Assembly (NCBI RefSeq): GCF_004519545.1
Contig: NZ_SDKM01000014.1
Coordinates: forward strand, 59,763-123,762
From: Nocardioides guangzhouensis
Lineage (GTDB): Bacteria; Actinomycetota; Actinomycetes; Propionibacteriales; Nocardioidaceae
Reading direction: 5' to 3'
DNA: 64,000 nucleotides
The notes below the pieces were generated by a model. The model was not told the origin of the DNA, searched no databases, and saw only the letters and a list, made by a program, of their open reading frames with translations. The translations under genes and the position numbers were made by a program. Positions 43,944 to 51,919 of this stretch are shown one piece after another; position 1 is the first letter of the stretch, and each line of letters begins with the position of its first letter.

Positions 43944-44794
43944 CGTCCCCCACCGTGGTCACGGTCGACGGAGCGGCGGTCGCGATCGCCGGCCGACCGG
44001 TGCTGCGCGGCATCTCGATGGAGGTGCGGCAGGGCGAGTTCGTGGCGCTCATGGGAGCCAACGGCTCCGGCAAGTCCACCCTGGTCCGCGCCATGACCGG
44101 GCTCCGCCCGCTGACGGCGGGTTCGGTCCACCTGTTCGGCGAGGACCTCGACGGTTTCCACCAGTGGCAGCGGATCGGCTTCGTCCCGCAGCGCGCCACT
44201 GCCGCGTCCGGCGTACCCGCCTCGGTCTGGGAGGTCGTCGCCTCGGGTCGGCTCACCCGCCGCCGCTGGCTGCGACCGCTGCTCGGCCCCGACCGGGCCG
44301 CGATCCGCGCCGCCCTCGAGGTGGTCGGGCTGGCCGACCGGGCCCGCGACGGCGTGACCGCGCTCTCCGGCGGCCAGCAGCAGCGGGTGCTGATCGCCCG
44401 GGCGCTGGCCGGTGAGCCGGAGCTGCTGTTCCTCGACGAGCCGACCGCCGGCGTGGACCTGCCCAACCAGGAGGCGCTGGCCCGGGCCCTCGGGGTGCTC
44501 AAGGACCGCGGCGCGACGATCGTCCTGGTCGCCCACGACCTCGGTCCCCTGGCCCCGCTGGTGGACCGGGCGCTGGTGATGCGCGACGGACGGCTGGCCT
44601 ACGACGGGGCGCCGCTGGCCGACGACGCCGTGCACCACCCGCTGTTCCTCGAGTCGCACAGCCACCACCACCACGAGGCGCCGCGGCACGACCACGCCCC
44701 GCACGTCGCGGCACCCCTGGACGGCGGGGTCGGCGGCACCGCGAGCGGCCTCGGCACCGGCAACGGGTCCGGCCGGCCGGACGGGAGGGCCTGA
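43934..44794 (+). CDS. znuC: Zinc ABC transporter ATPase
   Basis: A 286-residue ATPase with Walker A GANGSGKST, signature LSGGQQQRV, Walker B LLFLDEPT and switch His in VLVAHDLG. The C-terminal tail is His-rich (SHSHHHHEAPRHDHAPH) and may bind zinc. It overlaps the substrate-binding gene by ten bases and the permease start by one base. Confidence 0.93.
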   Translation: MSMTSPTVVTVDGAAVAIAGRPVLRGISMEVRQGEFVALMGANGSGKSTLVRAMTGLRPLTAGSVHLFGEDLDGFHQWQRIGFVPQRATAASGVPASVWEVVASGRLTRRRWLRPLLGPDRAAIRAALEVVGLADRARDGVTALSGGQQQRVLIARALAGEPELLFLDEPTAGVDLPNQEALARALGVLKDRGATIVLVAHDLGPLAPLVDRALVMRDGRLAYDGAPLADDAVHHPLFLESHSHHHHEAPRHDHAPHVAAPLDGGVGGTASGLGTGNGSGRPDGRA

Positions 44795-45789
44795 TGGACA
44801 TCCTCGGCTACGACTTCATGATCCGGGCGATGCTGGCCGCGGTGTTCACGGGCCTGGCCGCCCCGACGGTCGGCACCTACCTCGTCCAGCGCCGGCTGGC
44901 CCTCATGGGCGACGGGCTCGGGCACGTTGCGGTGACCGGTGTCGCGCTCGGCCTGCTCACCGGCTCCTCCCCCACCTGGACCGCGATCGTGGTCGCGGTG
45001 CTGGGCGCGGTGCTGGTCGAGGTGATCCGGGTGCAGGGGCACACCAACGGCGACGTCGCGCTGGCGCTGCTGTTCTACGGCGGCATCGCCGGCGGCGTGC
45101 TGATCACCGGGATCGCCGGCCAGAGCGCGGCGCGGCTGCAGGAGTTCCTGTTCGGGTCGATCACGTCGATCTCGGTCAGCGACGTGTGGGCGACGATGGC
45201 GCTCGCGACACTGGTCGTGGTGATCTGCGTCGGCCTGATGCCGCAGCTGTTCGCGGTGGCCCAGGACCAGGAGTTCGCGCGGGTCGCCGGTCTCAACGTG
45301 CAGGCCTACAACGTGCTGGTCGCGGTGCTGGCCGCGGTGACCGTGACGGTCGCGATGCGCACGGTGGGGCTGCTGCTGGTCTCGGCGCTGATGGTGGTGC
45401 CGGTGGCCACCGCGCAGCAGGTCACCCGGTCGTTCCGCACGACGCTCGCGCTGGCCATGGGCCTCGGCGTGGCGGCCTCGTTGGGCGGGCTCGTGGTGAG
45501 CGCGTTCGCGTCGTACCAGTGGCGGGTCGCGCCCGGTCCCACGATCGTGCTGCTCGCGCTGGCCGGGTTCGCGGTGACCTGGCCGATCGGCGCGGTGCTG
45601 CGCCGGCGGGCCCGGCTGCGGACCCCGTTCGTCGCCGAGCCACCGCTCGGGCACGAGGTCACCGACGAGCACCCGCACGTGCACGGCGACGACTGCGGGC
45701 ACCCGGCGGTCGAGCACGGCGACCACGTCGACTACATCCACGACGGCCACCGCCACGCGGCGCACGGAGGTCACTATGACGAGCACTGA
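44794..45789 (+). CDS. znuB: Zinc ABC transporter permease
   Basis: A 331-residue membrane protein with eight or nine helices of the ABC-3 family. It has the VGTYLVQRRLALMGDGLGHVAVTG cytoplasmic loop that contacts the ATPase and GLLLVSALMVVPVATAQQV near helix 6. Its C-terminus is exceptionally His-rich (HEVTDEHPHVHGDDCGH... HDGHRHAAHGGHYDEH). It overlaps the zur gene by 14 bases. Confidence 0.92.
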   Translation: MDILGYDFMIRAMLAAVFTGLAAPTVGTYLVQRRLALMGDGLGHVAVTGVALGLLTGSSPTWTAIVVAVLGAVLVEVIRVQGHTNGDVALALLFYGGIAGGVLITGIAGQSAARLQEFLFGSITSISVSDVWATMALATLVVVICVGLMPQLFAVAQDQEFARVAGLNVQAYNVLVAVLAAVTVTVAMRTVGLLLVSALMVVPVATAQQVTRSFRTTLALAMGLGVAASLGGLVVSAFASYQWRVAPGPTIVLLALAGFAVTWPIGAVLRRRARLRTPFVAEPPLGHEVTDEHPHVHGDDCGHPAVEHGDHVDYIHDGHRHAAHGGHYDEH

Positions 45790-46183
45790 GCGGGGCGAGG
45801 CCCAGCCGCTGCGCCCCACGAAGCAGCGGACCGCGGTGGTCGAGGCGCTGGCCGCCTTCGACGACTTCCGCAGCGCCCAGGAGATCCACGAGCTGATCGG
45901 CCGGGCCGGCAGCAACGTCGGCCTGGCCACGGTCTACCGCACGCTGCAGAAGCTGTCCGAGGTCGGCGAGGTGGACATGCTGCGCACCGAGGACGGCGAG
46001 GCGATCTACCGTCGCTGCTCGGCGACGCACCACCACCACCTGGTCTGCCGGTCCTGCGGCGCCACCGTCGAGGTCGAGGGGCCCACCGTCGAGCGGTGGA
46101 CCCGGTCGATCGCCTCGGAGCACGGGTACGCCGACATCAGCCACACCCTCGAGATCTTCGGCACCTGCCCGGCCTGTCGCTAG
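45776..46183 (+). CDS. zur: Zinc uptake regulator Zur (FurB)
   Basis: A 135-residue Fur-family repressor. A winged helix (LRPTKQRTAVVEAL, SAQEIHELI) precedes the dimer domain with HHHHLVCRSCGATVEVEG, and the C-terminal structural zinc Cys pair is in FGTCPACR. In the presence of zinc it would bind the boxes upstream of znuA and autoregulate the operon. Confidence 0.93.
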   Translation: MTSTERGEAQPLRPTKQRTAVVEALAAFDDFRSAQEIHELIGRAGSNVGLATVYRTLQKLSEVGEVDMLRTEDGEAIYRRCSATHHHHLVCRSCGATVEVEGPTVERWTRSIASEHGYADISHTLEIFGTCPACR

Positions 46184-46195
46184 TCCGTCCCGTGG

Positions 46196-47041
46196 TCAGT
46201 CCGCCCCGTCGTCGATGCGGGTGCTGTCCAGCAGCGCCTCGAGCTGCTCGCGGTACGACTTGGCCACGTCCGGGTGGTGGTCCGCGGCGATCATGACCAA
46301 GCCGCCGCTCGACAGCTTCGCGATCCACACGTCGTAGTCACCGGGGGGCGACCCCCAGATCACGCTCCCGTTACCCATGAACAGGTTCCGATCCGACTTG
46401 TTGGGGCAGGGTGTCCGGAGCGCGACGCCGACGTGCACGACCTGGACACCGAAGCGCTCCGTCCTCTCGGGTGCCTGGACCAGTCGCAGGCCGGGGATGG
46501 TGCCGATCTTCTCCGCGGCGGTCGTCGGGTCGTCTCCGACGTCCTTCCATCGGCTGTTCGCGTGGCTGGGGTCACATGGACGCCCCGCCATCACCTGCTC
46601 GAGGGGCAGGATCGTGTAGCGGACATACGGCTCGGCCTGCCCGGCCGGGACTGTGTCGTCCGACTGCCACTTCACGGCACCCTCGCCCCACCACTCCCAG
46701 CCCGAGCCGGGAGCGCGTAACCAGACCCGGTCGTCGCCGAACACCGACGGAACGTAGAAACGCTGCTCTCCGGCCTCCAGCTCCTCATCGGCCGTCAGCA
46801 ACTGCTTGCCGGCCCGCGGCACGACGTCGTCCGGCGTCTGGGCTGGCGGACCCGTCTGGTCGTCGTGGTCGACGGAGGCGAGGATGCCGCCGGCGACCGT
46901 CACGAGCACCGCCGCGGCGGCGACCACGGTCAGCCGCAGCCGCCGCAGGTCGCGCCCGCGCCCGACGAGGTCGTCCAGCTCGGGGGCCTGCACCAGGTGC
47001 TCGGCCTCCGAGGCGAAGTCCTTGAGCCGCTGCTCACTCAT
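46196..47041 (-). CDS. Membrane-anchored partner of ECF sigma factor
   Basis: A 281-residue protein: cytoplasmic segment, one helix (about residues 36-56), then an external domain with Cys and Trp (GSGWEWWGEGAVKWQSDD, CDPSHANSRW). Its ATG overlaps the sigma stop by eight bases. It has the same layout as the protein at 4819. No standard anti-sigma motif is visible; the role is inferred from position. Confidence 0.6.
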   Translation of the reverse strand: MSEQRLKDFASEAEHLVQAPELDDLVGRGRDLRRLRLTVVAAAAVLVTVAGGILASVDHDDQTGPPAQTPDDVVPRAGKQLLTADEELEAGEQRFYVPSVFGDDRVWLRAPGSGWEWWGEGAVKWQSDDTVPAGQAEPYVRYTILPLEQVMAGRPCDPSHANSRWKDVGDDPTTAAEKIGTIPGLRLVQAPERTERFGVQVVHVGVALRTPCPNKSDRNLFMGNGSVIWGSPPGDYDVWIAKLSSGGLVMIAADHHPDVAKSYREQLEALLDSTRIDDGAD

Positions 47042-47567
47042 CGGATCCCCCTTCCCACGGGCCCAGCACCTTGGCGAGCGCGTCACGCCCTCGCTTGAGC
47101 CGGGACTTGACCGTCCCTTCCTTGCAGCCGAGGACCTCGGCCACTTCGGTGACGCTCAGGTCCGCCAGGTGGTGCAGCGCGATCACCTCGCGCTGCTCCG
47201 CCGGCAGCGATCGCAACGCGTTCACCACGACCACGTGCTCCTCGAGGCCGGCCAGGTCGCGCGGCTCCTCGATCCGGTGCCGGATCCGCGAGTAGTTGCG
47301 CAGCTTGCGCCAGCGGTTGCGGTGCAGGTTGATCGCGACCGTGCGCAGCCAGGCCTCGGGGTTGTCCGCCCTGAGGAACCGGTGGCCGGCGGCCACCGCC
47401 CGCACGAACGCCTCCTGGACCAGGTCCTCCGCCTCCACGCTGTCGCCGGTGACGGCGTACAGCTGCACCACCAGTCGTCGGTACGACCCCTCGAACACGT
47501 CGCGGAGTGCGTCGGACTGCTGGTCCGCCACCCGTCGTGGCTGACGGGACAGGATCTCCTCGCTCAT
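47034..47567 (-). CDS. ECF RNA polymerase sigma factor
   Basis: A 177-residue sigma factor. Region 2 shows LYAVTGDSVEAEDLVQEAFVRA and region 4 LADLSVTEVAEVLGCKEGTVKSRLKRG. The start ATG is preceded by GAGGGAGGTGCG. It heads a two-gene operon with the membrane protein, like the pair at 5991-6530. Confidence 0.88.
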   Translation of the reverse strand: MSEEILSRQPRRVADQQSDALRDVFEGSYRRLVVQLYAVTGDSVEAEDLVQEAFVRAVAAGHRFLRADNPEAWLRTVAINLHRNRWRKLRNYSRIRHRIEEPRDLAGLEEHVVVVNALRSLPAEQREVIALHHLADLSVTEVAEVLGCKEGTVKSRLKRGRDALAKVLGPWEGGSDE

Positions 47568-47632
47568 CGCACCTCCCTCGGCCGTCCTTGAGAAGGAACG
47601 ACCCGCGAGGCGCCCGCCTGGTTCCCGAGGTG

Positions 47633-48409
47633 TCAGGAGTTCGGGACAGCACCACCGTAGCGCCGGTCACGCCGGGCGTACTGGTCTATCGCGTCCCAGA
47701 GGTGCCGCCGGTCGACGTCGGGCCAGAGCACGTCGGAGAACACGAGCTCGGAGTACGCCGCCTGCCACAGCACGAAGTTGGACAGCCGCTGCTCGCCCGA
47801 CGTGCGCCAGACCAGGTCGGCGTCGGCGAGCTCGGGCACGTAGAGGTGCTTCGCGAACACCTTCTCGGTCACCTTCTCCGGGTCCAGCCGCCCGGCCGCG
47901 GCCTCGCGCGCGATCGCGCGGGCCGCGTCGGCGAGCTCGGCCCGGCCCCCGTAGTTGACGCACATGGTCAGGGTCAGCACCTTGTTGTGCTTCGTCATCT
48001 CCTCGGCGGCCTGCAGCTCCTTGATCACCGACCGCCACAGCCGCGGGGTCCGGCCGGCCCACCGGACCCGCACGCCGAGCTCGTGCATCTCGTCGCGGCG
48101 GCGGCGGATCACGTCGCGGTTGAAGCCCATGAGGAAGCGCACCTCGTCCGGGGAGCGTGTCCAGTTCTCCGTGGAGAACGCGTAGGCGGAGATCGCCTTG
48201 ACGCCGATCTCGATCGCTCCCTCGACCACGTCGAAGAGCGAGTGCTCTCCCTGCTCGTGCCCCGCGGTCCGCGGGAGCCCGCGCTCCTTGGCCCAGCGGC
48301 CGTTGCCGTCCATGACGACGGCCACGTGGCGCGGCACCAGGGTGCGCGGGACCGGCGGCGGGACGGCACCGGAGGGATGGGGCCGCGGAGGCCGTGGTTG
48401 ACGAGTCAC
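47633..48409 (-). CDS. uppS: Isoprenyl transferase (undecaprenyl diphosphate synthase type)
   Basis: A 258-residue cis-prenyltransferase. It shows [21 protein letters not shown] with catalytic Asp and substrate loop, [10 protein letters not shown], and [11 protein letters not shown] in order. Product supplies lipid carrier for cell-wall synthesis. Its direction and nearness to recO match the actinobacterial recO-uppS order; the chain length of the product cannot be inferred. Confidence 0.92.
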   Translation of the reverse strand: MTRQPRPPRPHPSGAVPPPVPRTLVPRHVAVVMDGNGRWAKERGLPRTAGHEQGEHSLFDVVEGAIEIGVKAISAYAFSTENWTRSPDEVRFLMGFNRDVIRRRRDEMHELGVRVRWAGRTPRLWRSVIKELQAAEEMTKHNKVLTLTMCVNYGGRAELADAARAIAREAAAGRLDPEKVTEKVFAKHLYVPELADADLVWRTSGEQRLSNFVLWQAAYSELVFSDVLWPDVDRRHLWDAIDQYARRDRRYGGAVPNS

Positions 48410-48481
48410 GATTCCCAGACTACGAGAGCCCGGCGGTCCTATGCTTCGAGCATCACTGCTCTGGGGAGGGGGTGAAACGGG

Positions 48482-48931
48482 TTGGACAACGACCAGATCG
48501 AGCAGCAGCTCTTCAAGCTCCTGCGACGCACCAACGCGATCCACGTGCAGACGTCCTCGGGCGAGATCGAGCTCGAGCGGTCGGCGTACGCCATCTTGTG
48601 CCTGCTCGCCGACGAGGGGCCGCAACGTCTCGGCAGCATCGCCACCGCCTTCCGGCTCGACCCGTCGACGATCACCCGCCAGGTGCAGGCCGTCGAGCGC
48701 ATCGGGCTGGTGGAGAAGGCCAGCGACCCGCTGGACCGGCGGGCGACGCTGCTCTACCTGACCGCGCACGGCACGCACACGGTCGAGACGGCCCGCGCGC
48801 ACCGCCGGCGGATGCTCGACGCGATCCTCGTCGACTGGACCGACGAGGAGCGGGGCCAGTTCCTGCGCGCGCTGCAGCGGTTCAACGACACGATGGACCT
48901 CTGGATCGCCCGGGACGCGGTCCCGCACTGA
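48482..48931 (+). CDS. MarR family transcriptional regulator
   Basis: A 149-residue winged-helix repressor: [22 protein letters not shown] then [20 protein letters not shown] and [16 protein letters not shown]. The TTG start follows GGAGGGGG about 12 bases upstream. It sits divergently from uppS. No ligand is suggested by its neighbours. Confidence 0.88.
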   Translation: MDNDQIEQQLFKLLRRTNAIHVQTSSGEIELERSAYAILCLLADEGPQRLGSIATAFRLDPSTITRQVQAVERIGLVEKASDPLDRRATLLYLTAHGTHTVETARAHRRRMLDAILVDWTDEERGQFLRALQRFNDTMDLWIARDAVPH

Positions 48932-48944
48932 CCCCGGCCGGCGC

Positions 48945-49673
48945 TCAGCGCTGGACGTAGGCCAGCGAGCGCAGGCCGCGCTCGAGGTGCCACTGGAGGT
49001 ACGCCGCGACCAGTCCGGTCGCCTCACGCAGGTGCCGTGGCTCGGCGGCGTCGACCACCGGCCAGTCGCCGGCCAGCAGCGCCCCCAGCAGGACCACGGT
49101 CTCGGCAGACGGGGTGGCCGAGCCCGGGAGGCGGCAGGACGCACACAGCACCCCGCCCGCCGACGGGTTGAACCAACGGTGCGGCCCCTCGGTGCCGCAC
49201 CGCGCGCACGCGTCGAACGACGGGGCGTAGCCGGCCACCGCGAGCGAGCGCAGCAGGTAGGAGTCGAGCACCTGCCCGGCGCCGTGCTCGTCGGAGGTCA
49301 GCGCGCGCAGGCCGCCGACCAGCAGCAGGAACTGCTGCACGGACGGCTGCCGCTCCTCCGCGATCAGCCGCTCGGCGGTCTCGAGCATCGCGGTGCCGGC
49401 GGTGTAGGCCTCGTAGTCGGCGCCCAGCCCGGCCGAGAACGGGTCGATCGTCTCCGCCTGCGTGATCACGTCGAGGTTGCGTCCCTCGGCCAGCTGGAGG
49501 TCGACGTGGGTGAACGGCTCGAGCCGCGAGCCCCAGCGCGACGACGTACGGCGCACGCCCTTCGCGACGGCGCGCACCAGCCCCTGCGACCGGGTCAGCA
49601 GGGTGATGATGCGGTCGGCCTCCCCCAGCTTGTGGGTGCGCAGCACGACCGCCTCGGCACGGTAGAGGGGCAC
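48945..49673 (-). CDS. recO: DNA repair protein RecO
   Basis: A 242-residue RecFOR recombination mediator. The N-terminal OB fold starts [24 protein letters not shown] and the C4 zinc site is CARC ... CASC. The GTG start is right at the family's MxLYR position. Loads RecA at gaps. Neighbouring uppS is typical. Confidence 0.95.
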   Translation of the reverse strand: MPLYRAEAVVLRTHKLGEADRIITLLTRSQGLVRAVAKGVRRTSSRWGSRLEPFTHVDLQLAEGRNLDVITQAETIDPFSAGLGADYEAYTAGTAMLETAERLIAEERQPSVQQFLLLVGGLRALTSDEHGAGQVLDSYLLRSLAVAGYAPSFDACARCGTEGPHRWFNPSAGGVLCASCRLPGSATPSAETVVLLGALLAGDWPVVDAAEPRHLREATGLVAAYLQWHLERGLRSLAYVQR

Positions 49674-49703
49674 CCCTTCATTCTGCCCCGTGCGGGGCCG
49701 TGA

Positions 49704-50561
49704 TCAGGACCCGACGCGGCGGTGGCCGAGCCGGTCGTGCCAGCACTCACGGGCGAACTCGGCGGTGATCGCGTCCAGCCGTTCGGGGCGCACCCGCCAC
49801 TCGAGGATGCTCTGCGCCTGCACGAACCGGGCGCCGGGGACCTCCTCGGCCAGCATCGCCGCGTCCGCCGCCGGGTGGATCGGGTCCTTGGGGTGCCCGA
49901 CCACGAGGGTCGGCACGTCGATCGCGCGGCGGGCCCGGGACGGCGGCGCGATCCGCCCGAACACGATCCCGTGCAGCACCGCGGCCATGGAGGCCGGCTG
50001 CTGGTCGAACGTGTCGAGCGCGATCCCCGCCCAGAACGGCACCAGGCCGCGCGGGATGGGCCGGGTGACCGCGCGTAGCGCCCGGACCGTGAACGGCAGG
50101 TACCGGGCGCACAGCATCATCGGGCCGAACACCACCAGCCCGGCCTCGAGGGCGTTGTCGAGCACCGGCATCTCCACGATCAGGCCGCGGACCCGGTCGG
50201 GGGCGTGCATGAACGCCTCCAGCGAGACGTTGGCGCCGAGCGAGGTGCCGCCGATGACCGCCTCGTCGACGCCGAGGTGGTCGAGCAGCGCCATCACCTG
50301 CTCGCCGAACGCGCTCATCGAGTAGACCAGCGGGTCGGCAGGACGGTCGGACCGCCCGTGCCCGAGCAGGTCCAGGGTGACCACGTGCAGGCCCTCGGCG
50401 GCCAGGGCCCGCGCCAGCGGCTGCTGCATGCGGCGCGGCATGAGCTGCCCGTGCAGCAGGACCACCCAGGCCTCGCCGCCGCCGTACTCGGTGTACTCCA
50501 GGCGGTCCTCCCCGATGAAGAACTGCCCGATCCGCTCGGACACCAGCTGTCGTCCCGACAT
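49704..50561 (-). CDS. Alpha/beta hydrolase
   Basis: A 285-residue hydrolase: LLHGQLMPRR oxyanion loop, nucleophile elbow GGTSLGAN, LDLLGHGRSDRP, and acid-region HPKDPIHPAAD. The final catalytic His is not certain by eye. A lipase/esterase or a dehalogenase-like activity is possible. It is 30 bases from recO. Confidence 0.8.
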   Translation of the reverse strand: MSGRQLVSERIGQFFIGEDRLEYTEYGGGEAWVVLLHGQLMPRRMQQPLARALAAEGLHVVTLDLLGHGRSDRPADPLVYSMSAFGEQVMALLDHLGVDEAVIGGTSLGANVSLEAFMHAPDRVRGLIVEMPVLDNALEAGLVVFGPMMLCARYLPFTVRALRAVTRPIPRGLVPFWAGIALDTFDQQPASMAAVLHGIVFGRIAPPSRARRAIDVPTLVVGHPKDPIHPAADAAMLAEEVPGARFVQAQSILEWRVRPERLDAITAEFARECWHDRLGHRRVGS

Positions 50562-50611
50562 GCACCGAAATCTAGTGGCTCGGGCCCTCGCGCGGCTGGA
50601 AGGCTGGTCGC

Positions 50612-51379
50612 ATGCAGCAGCTGGAGCGCATCGAGCACTACTACGACACGGTCCCGCGCGTGGCCGCCACGACTGAGGAGGTCGGCCCGTTCACGCTGTT
50701 CGTCGCGGACGGCTCCACCGGCTGGCAGTTCTACGCACGGCCCCGGCTGGGGCTCGCGGACGACATCACGGCCGACGACGTACGCCGGGTGCTCGCGCGC
50801 CAGCAGGAGCTCGGCGTCCCGCGGGCCGTCGAGTGGGTGCACGAGACCACCCCCTCCCTGCTGGCGGCGGTCCGGGAGGCGCTCCCCGACGCCGAGGTCG
50901 AGGTGGTGCCGCTGATGACCTCCGACCGTGACCTTCCCGGTCGCAACGGCGCGCCCGGCCGGTGCGAGGTCCTGCGCAGCGACAGCGCGGACCTGGCGAT
51001 GGTGGTCGGCGCGGTCGGCGCCGGTTTCCAGGGCACGGACACGGTGGAGCCGGGCAGCCTCGGGGCGCGGCCGCACCTGATCGACGAGGGCAACCTGGTC
51101 ATGGTCGCGGCGTACGACGGGCGGGGCGCGGTGGTCGGCGGCGGCAGTGCGTCGCCGCGGGGCGACGTCGCCGAGCTGATGGGCATCTCGGTGATCGGCT
51201 CCGCCCGCGGGCAGGGCATCGGCACCGCGATCACCGCGGCGCTGCGCGACGAGTGCCGGGCACGTGGCGTGCGCACGGTGTTCCTCACCGCGGCCTCCCA
51301 CGAGGCCACGTCCATCTACCGGGCGATCGGCTTCGAGCGAATCGCCACCGGATGCATCCTGGAGGGCCTCGATGGCTGA
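50612..51379 (+). CDS. GNAT family N-acetyltransferase
   Basis: A 255-residue protein whose C-terminal GNAT domain shows ISVIGSARGQGIGTAITAALRDEC, the acetyl-CoA loop (RGQGIG), and IYRAIGFERIATG. The N-terminal half is a separate GNAT-like segment of unknown use. It overlaps the next acetyltransferase gene by eight bases. Confidence 0.82.
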   Translation: MQQLERIEHYYDTVPRVAATTEEVGPFTLFVADGSTGWQFYARPRLGLADDITADDVRRVLARQQELGVPRAVEWVHETTPSLLAAVREALPDAEVEVVPLMTSDRDLPGRNGAPGRCEVLRSDSADLAMVVGAVGAGFQGTDTVEPGSLGARPHLIDEGNLVMVAAYDGRGAVVGGGSASPRGDVAELMGISVIGSARGQGIGTAITAALRDECRARGVRTVFLTAASHEATSIYRAIGFERIATGCILEGLDG

Positions 51380-51869
51380 CCCGCGCGTGTCCGTGCGCCG
51401 CGCCGGGCCCGACGACTGGGAGGCCTGGCGGGACCTCCGGCTGCGCTCGCTGGCCGCCGACCCGGACGCGTTCGGCTCCACCTTCGCCCGGGAGCAGGTG
51501 TTCGGCGAGGAGACCTGGCGGGAACGGCTGTCCGGGCTGTCGGTGATCGGGGCGTTCGACGGCACCCCGGCGGCTCTCGGTGGCGCCTTCGAGTTCCGGC
51601 CGGGCTTCATGCAGGTGGTCGCGATGTGGACCGATCCGGCGTACCGCGGGCTCGGGCTGGCCAGCAGCGTGCTCGACCTCGTGGTGCGCTCCGCGACGGC
51701 CGCCGGGCACCGAGTGGTGCTCGAGGTCGCCCGCGGGAACGACCGCGCCCGTGCGGTCTACGAGCGCTACGGCTTCGTCGCGACCGGCCAGTCCGAGCCG
51801 ATCCGGCCGGGCGCGGAGGAGCTCTGCGACTGGATGGCCCTTCCCGATCTGGAGACTCGTCGTTCCTGA
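51372..51869 (+). CDS. GNAT family N-acetyltransferase
   Basis: A 165-residue enzyme: MWTDPAYRGLGLASSVLDLVV is the acetyl-CoA motif and NDRARAVYERYGFVATG the motif B, with the full N-terminal beta sheet. The ATG of MADPRVSVRRAG lies within the end of the preceding gene. The acceptor substrate is unknown. Confidence 0.85.
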   Translation: MADPRVSVRRAGPDDWEAWRDLRLRSLAADPDAFGSTFAREQVFGEETWRERLSGLSVIGAFDGTPAALGGAFEFRPGFMQVVAMWTDPAYRGLGLASSVLDLVVRSATAAGHRVVLEVARGNDRARAVYERYGFVATGQSEPIRPGAEELCDWMALPDLETRRS

Positions 51870-51919
51870 TCCGGTCCGAACCCGCCCGATCGCCGAGGCG
51901 GGCTGACAGACTGGCGTCC

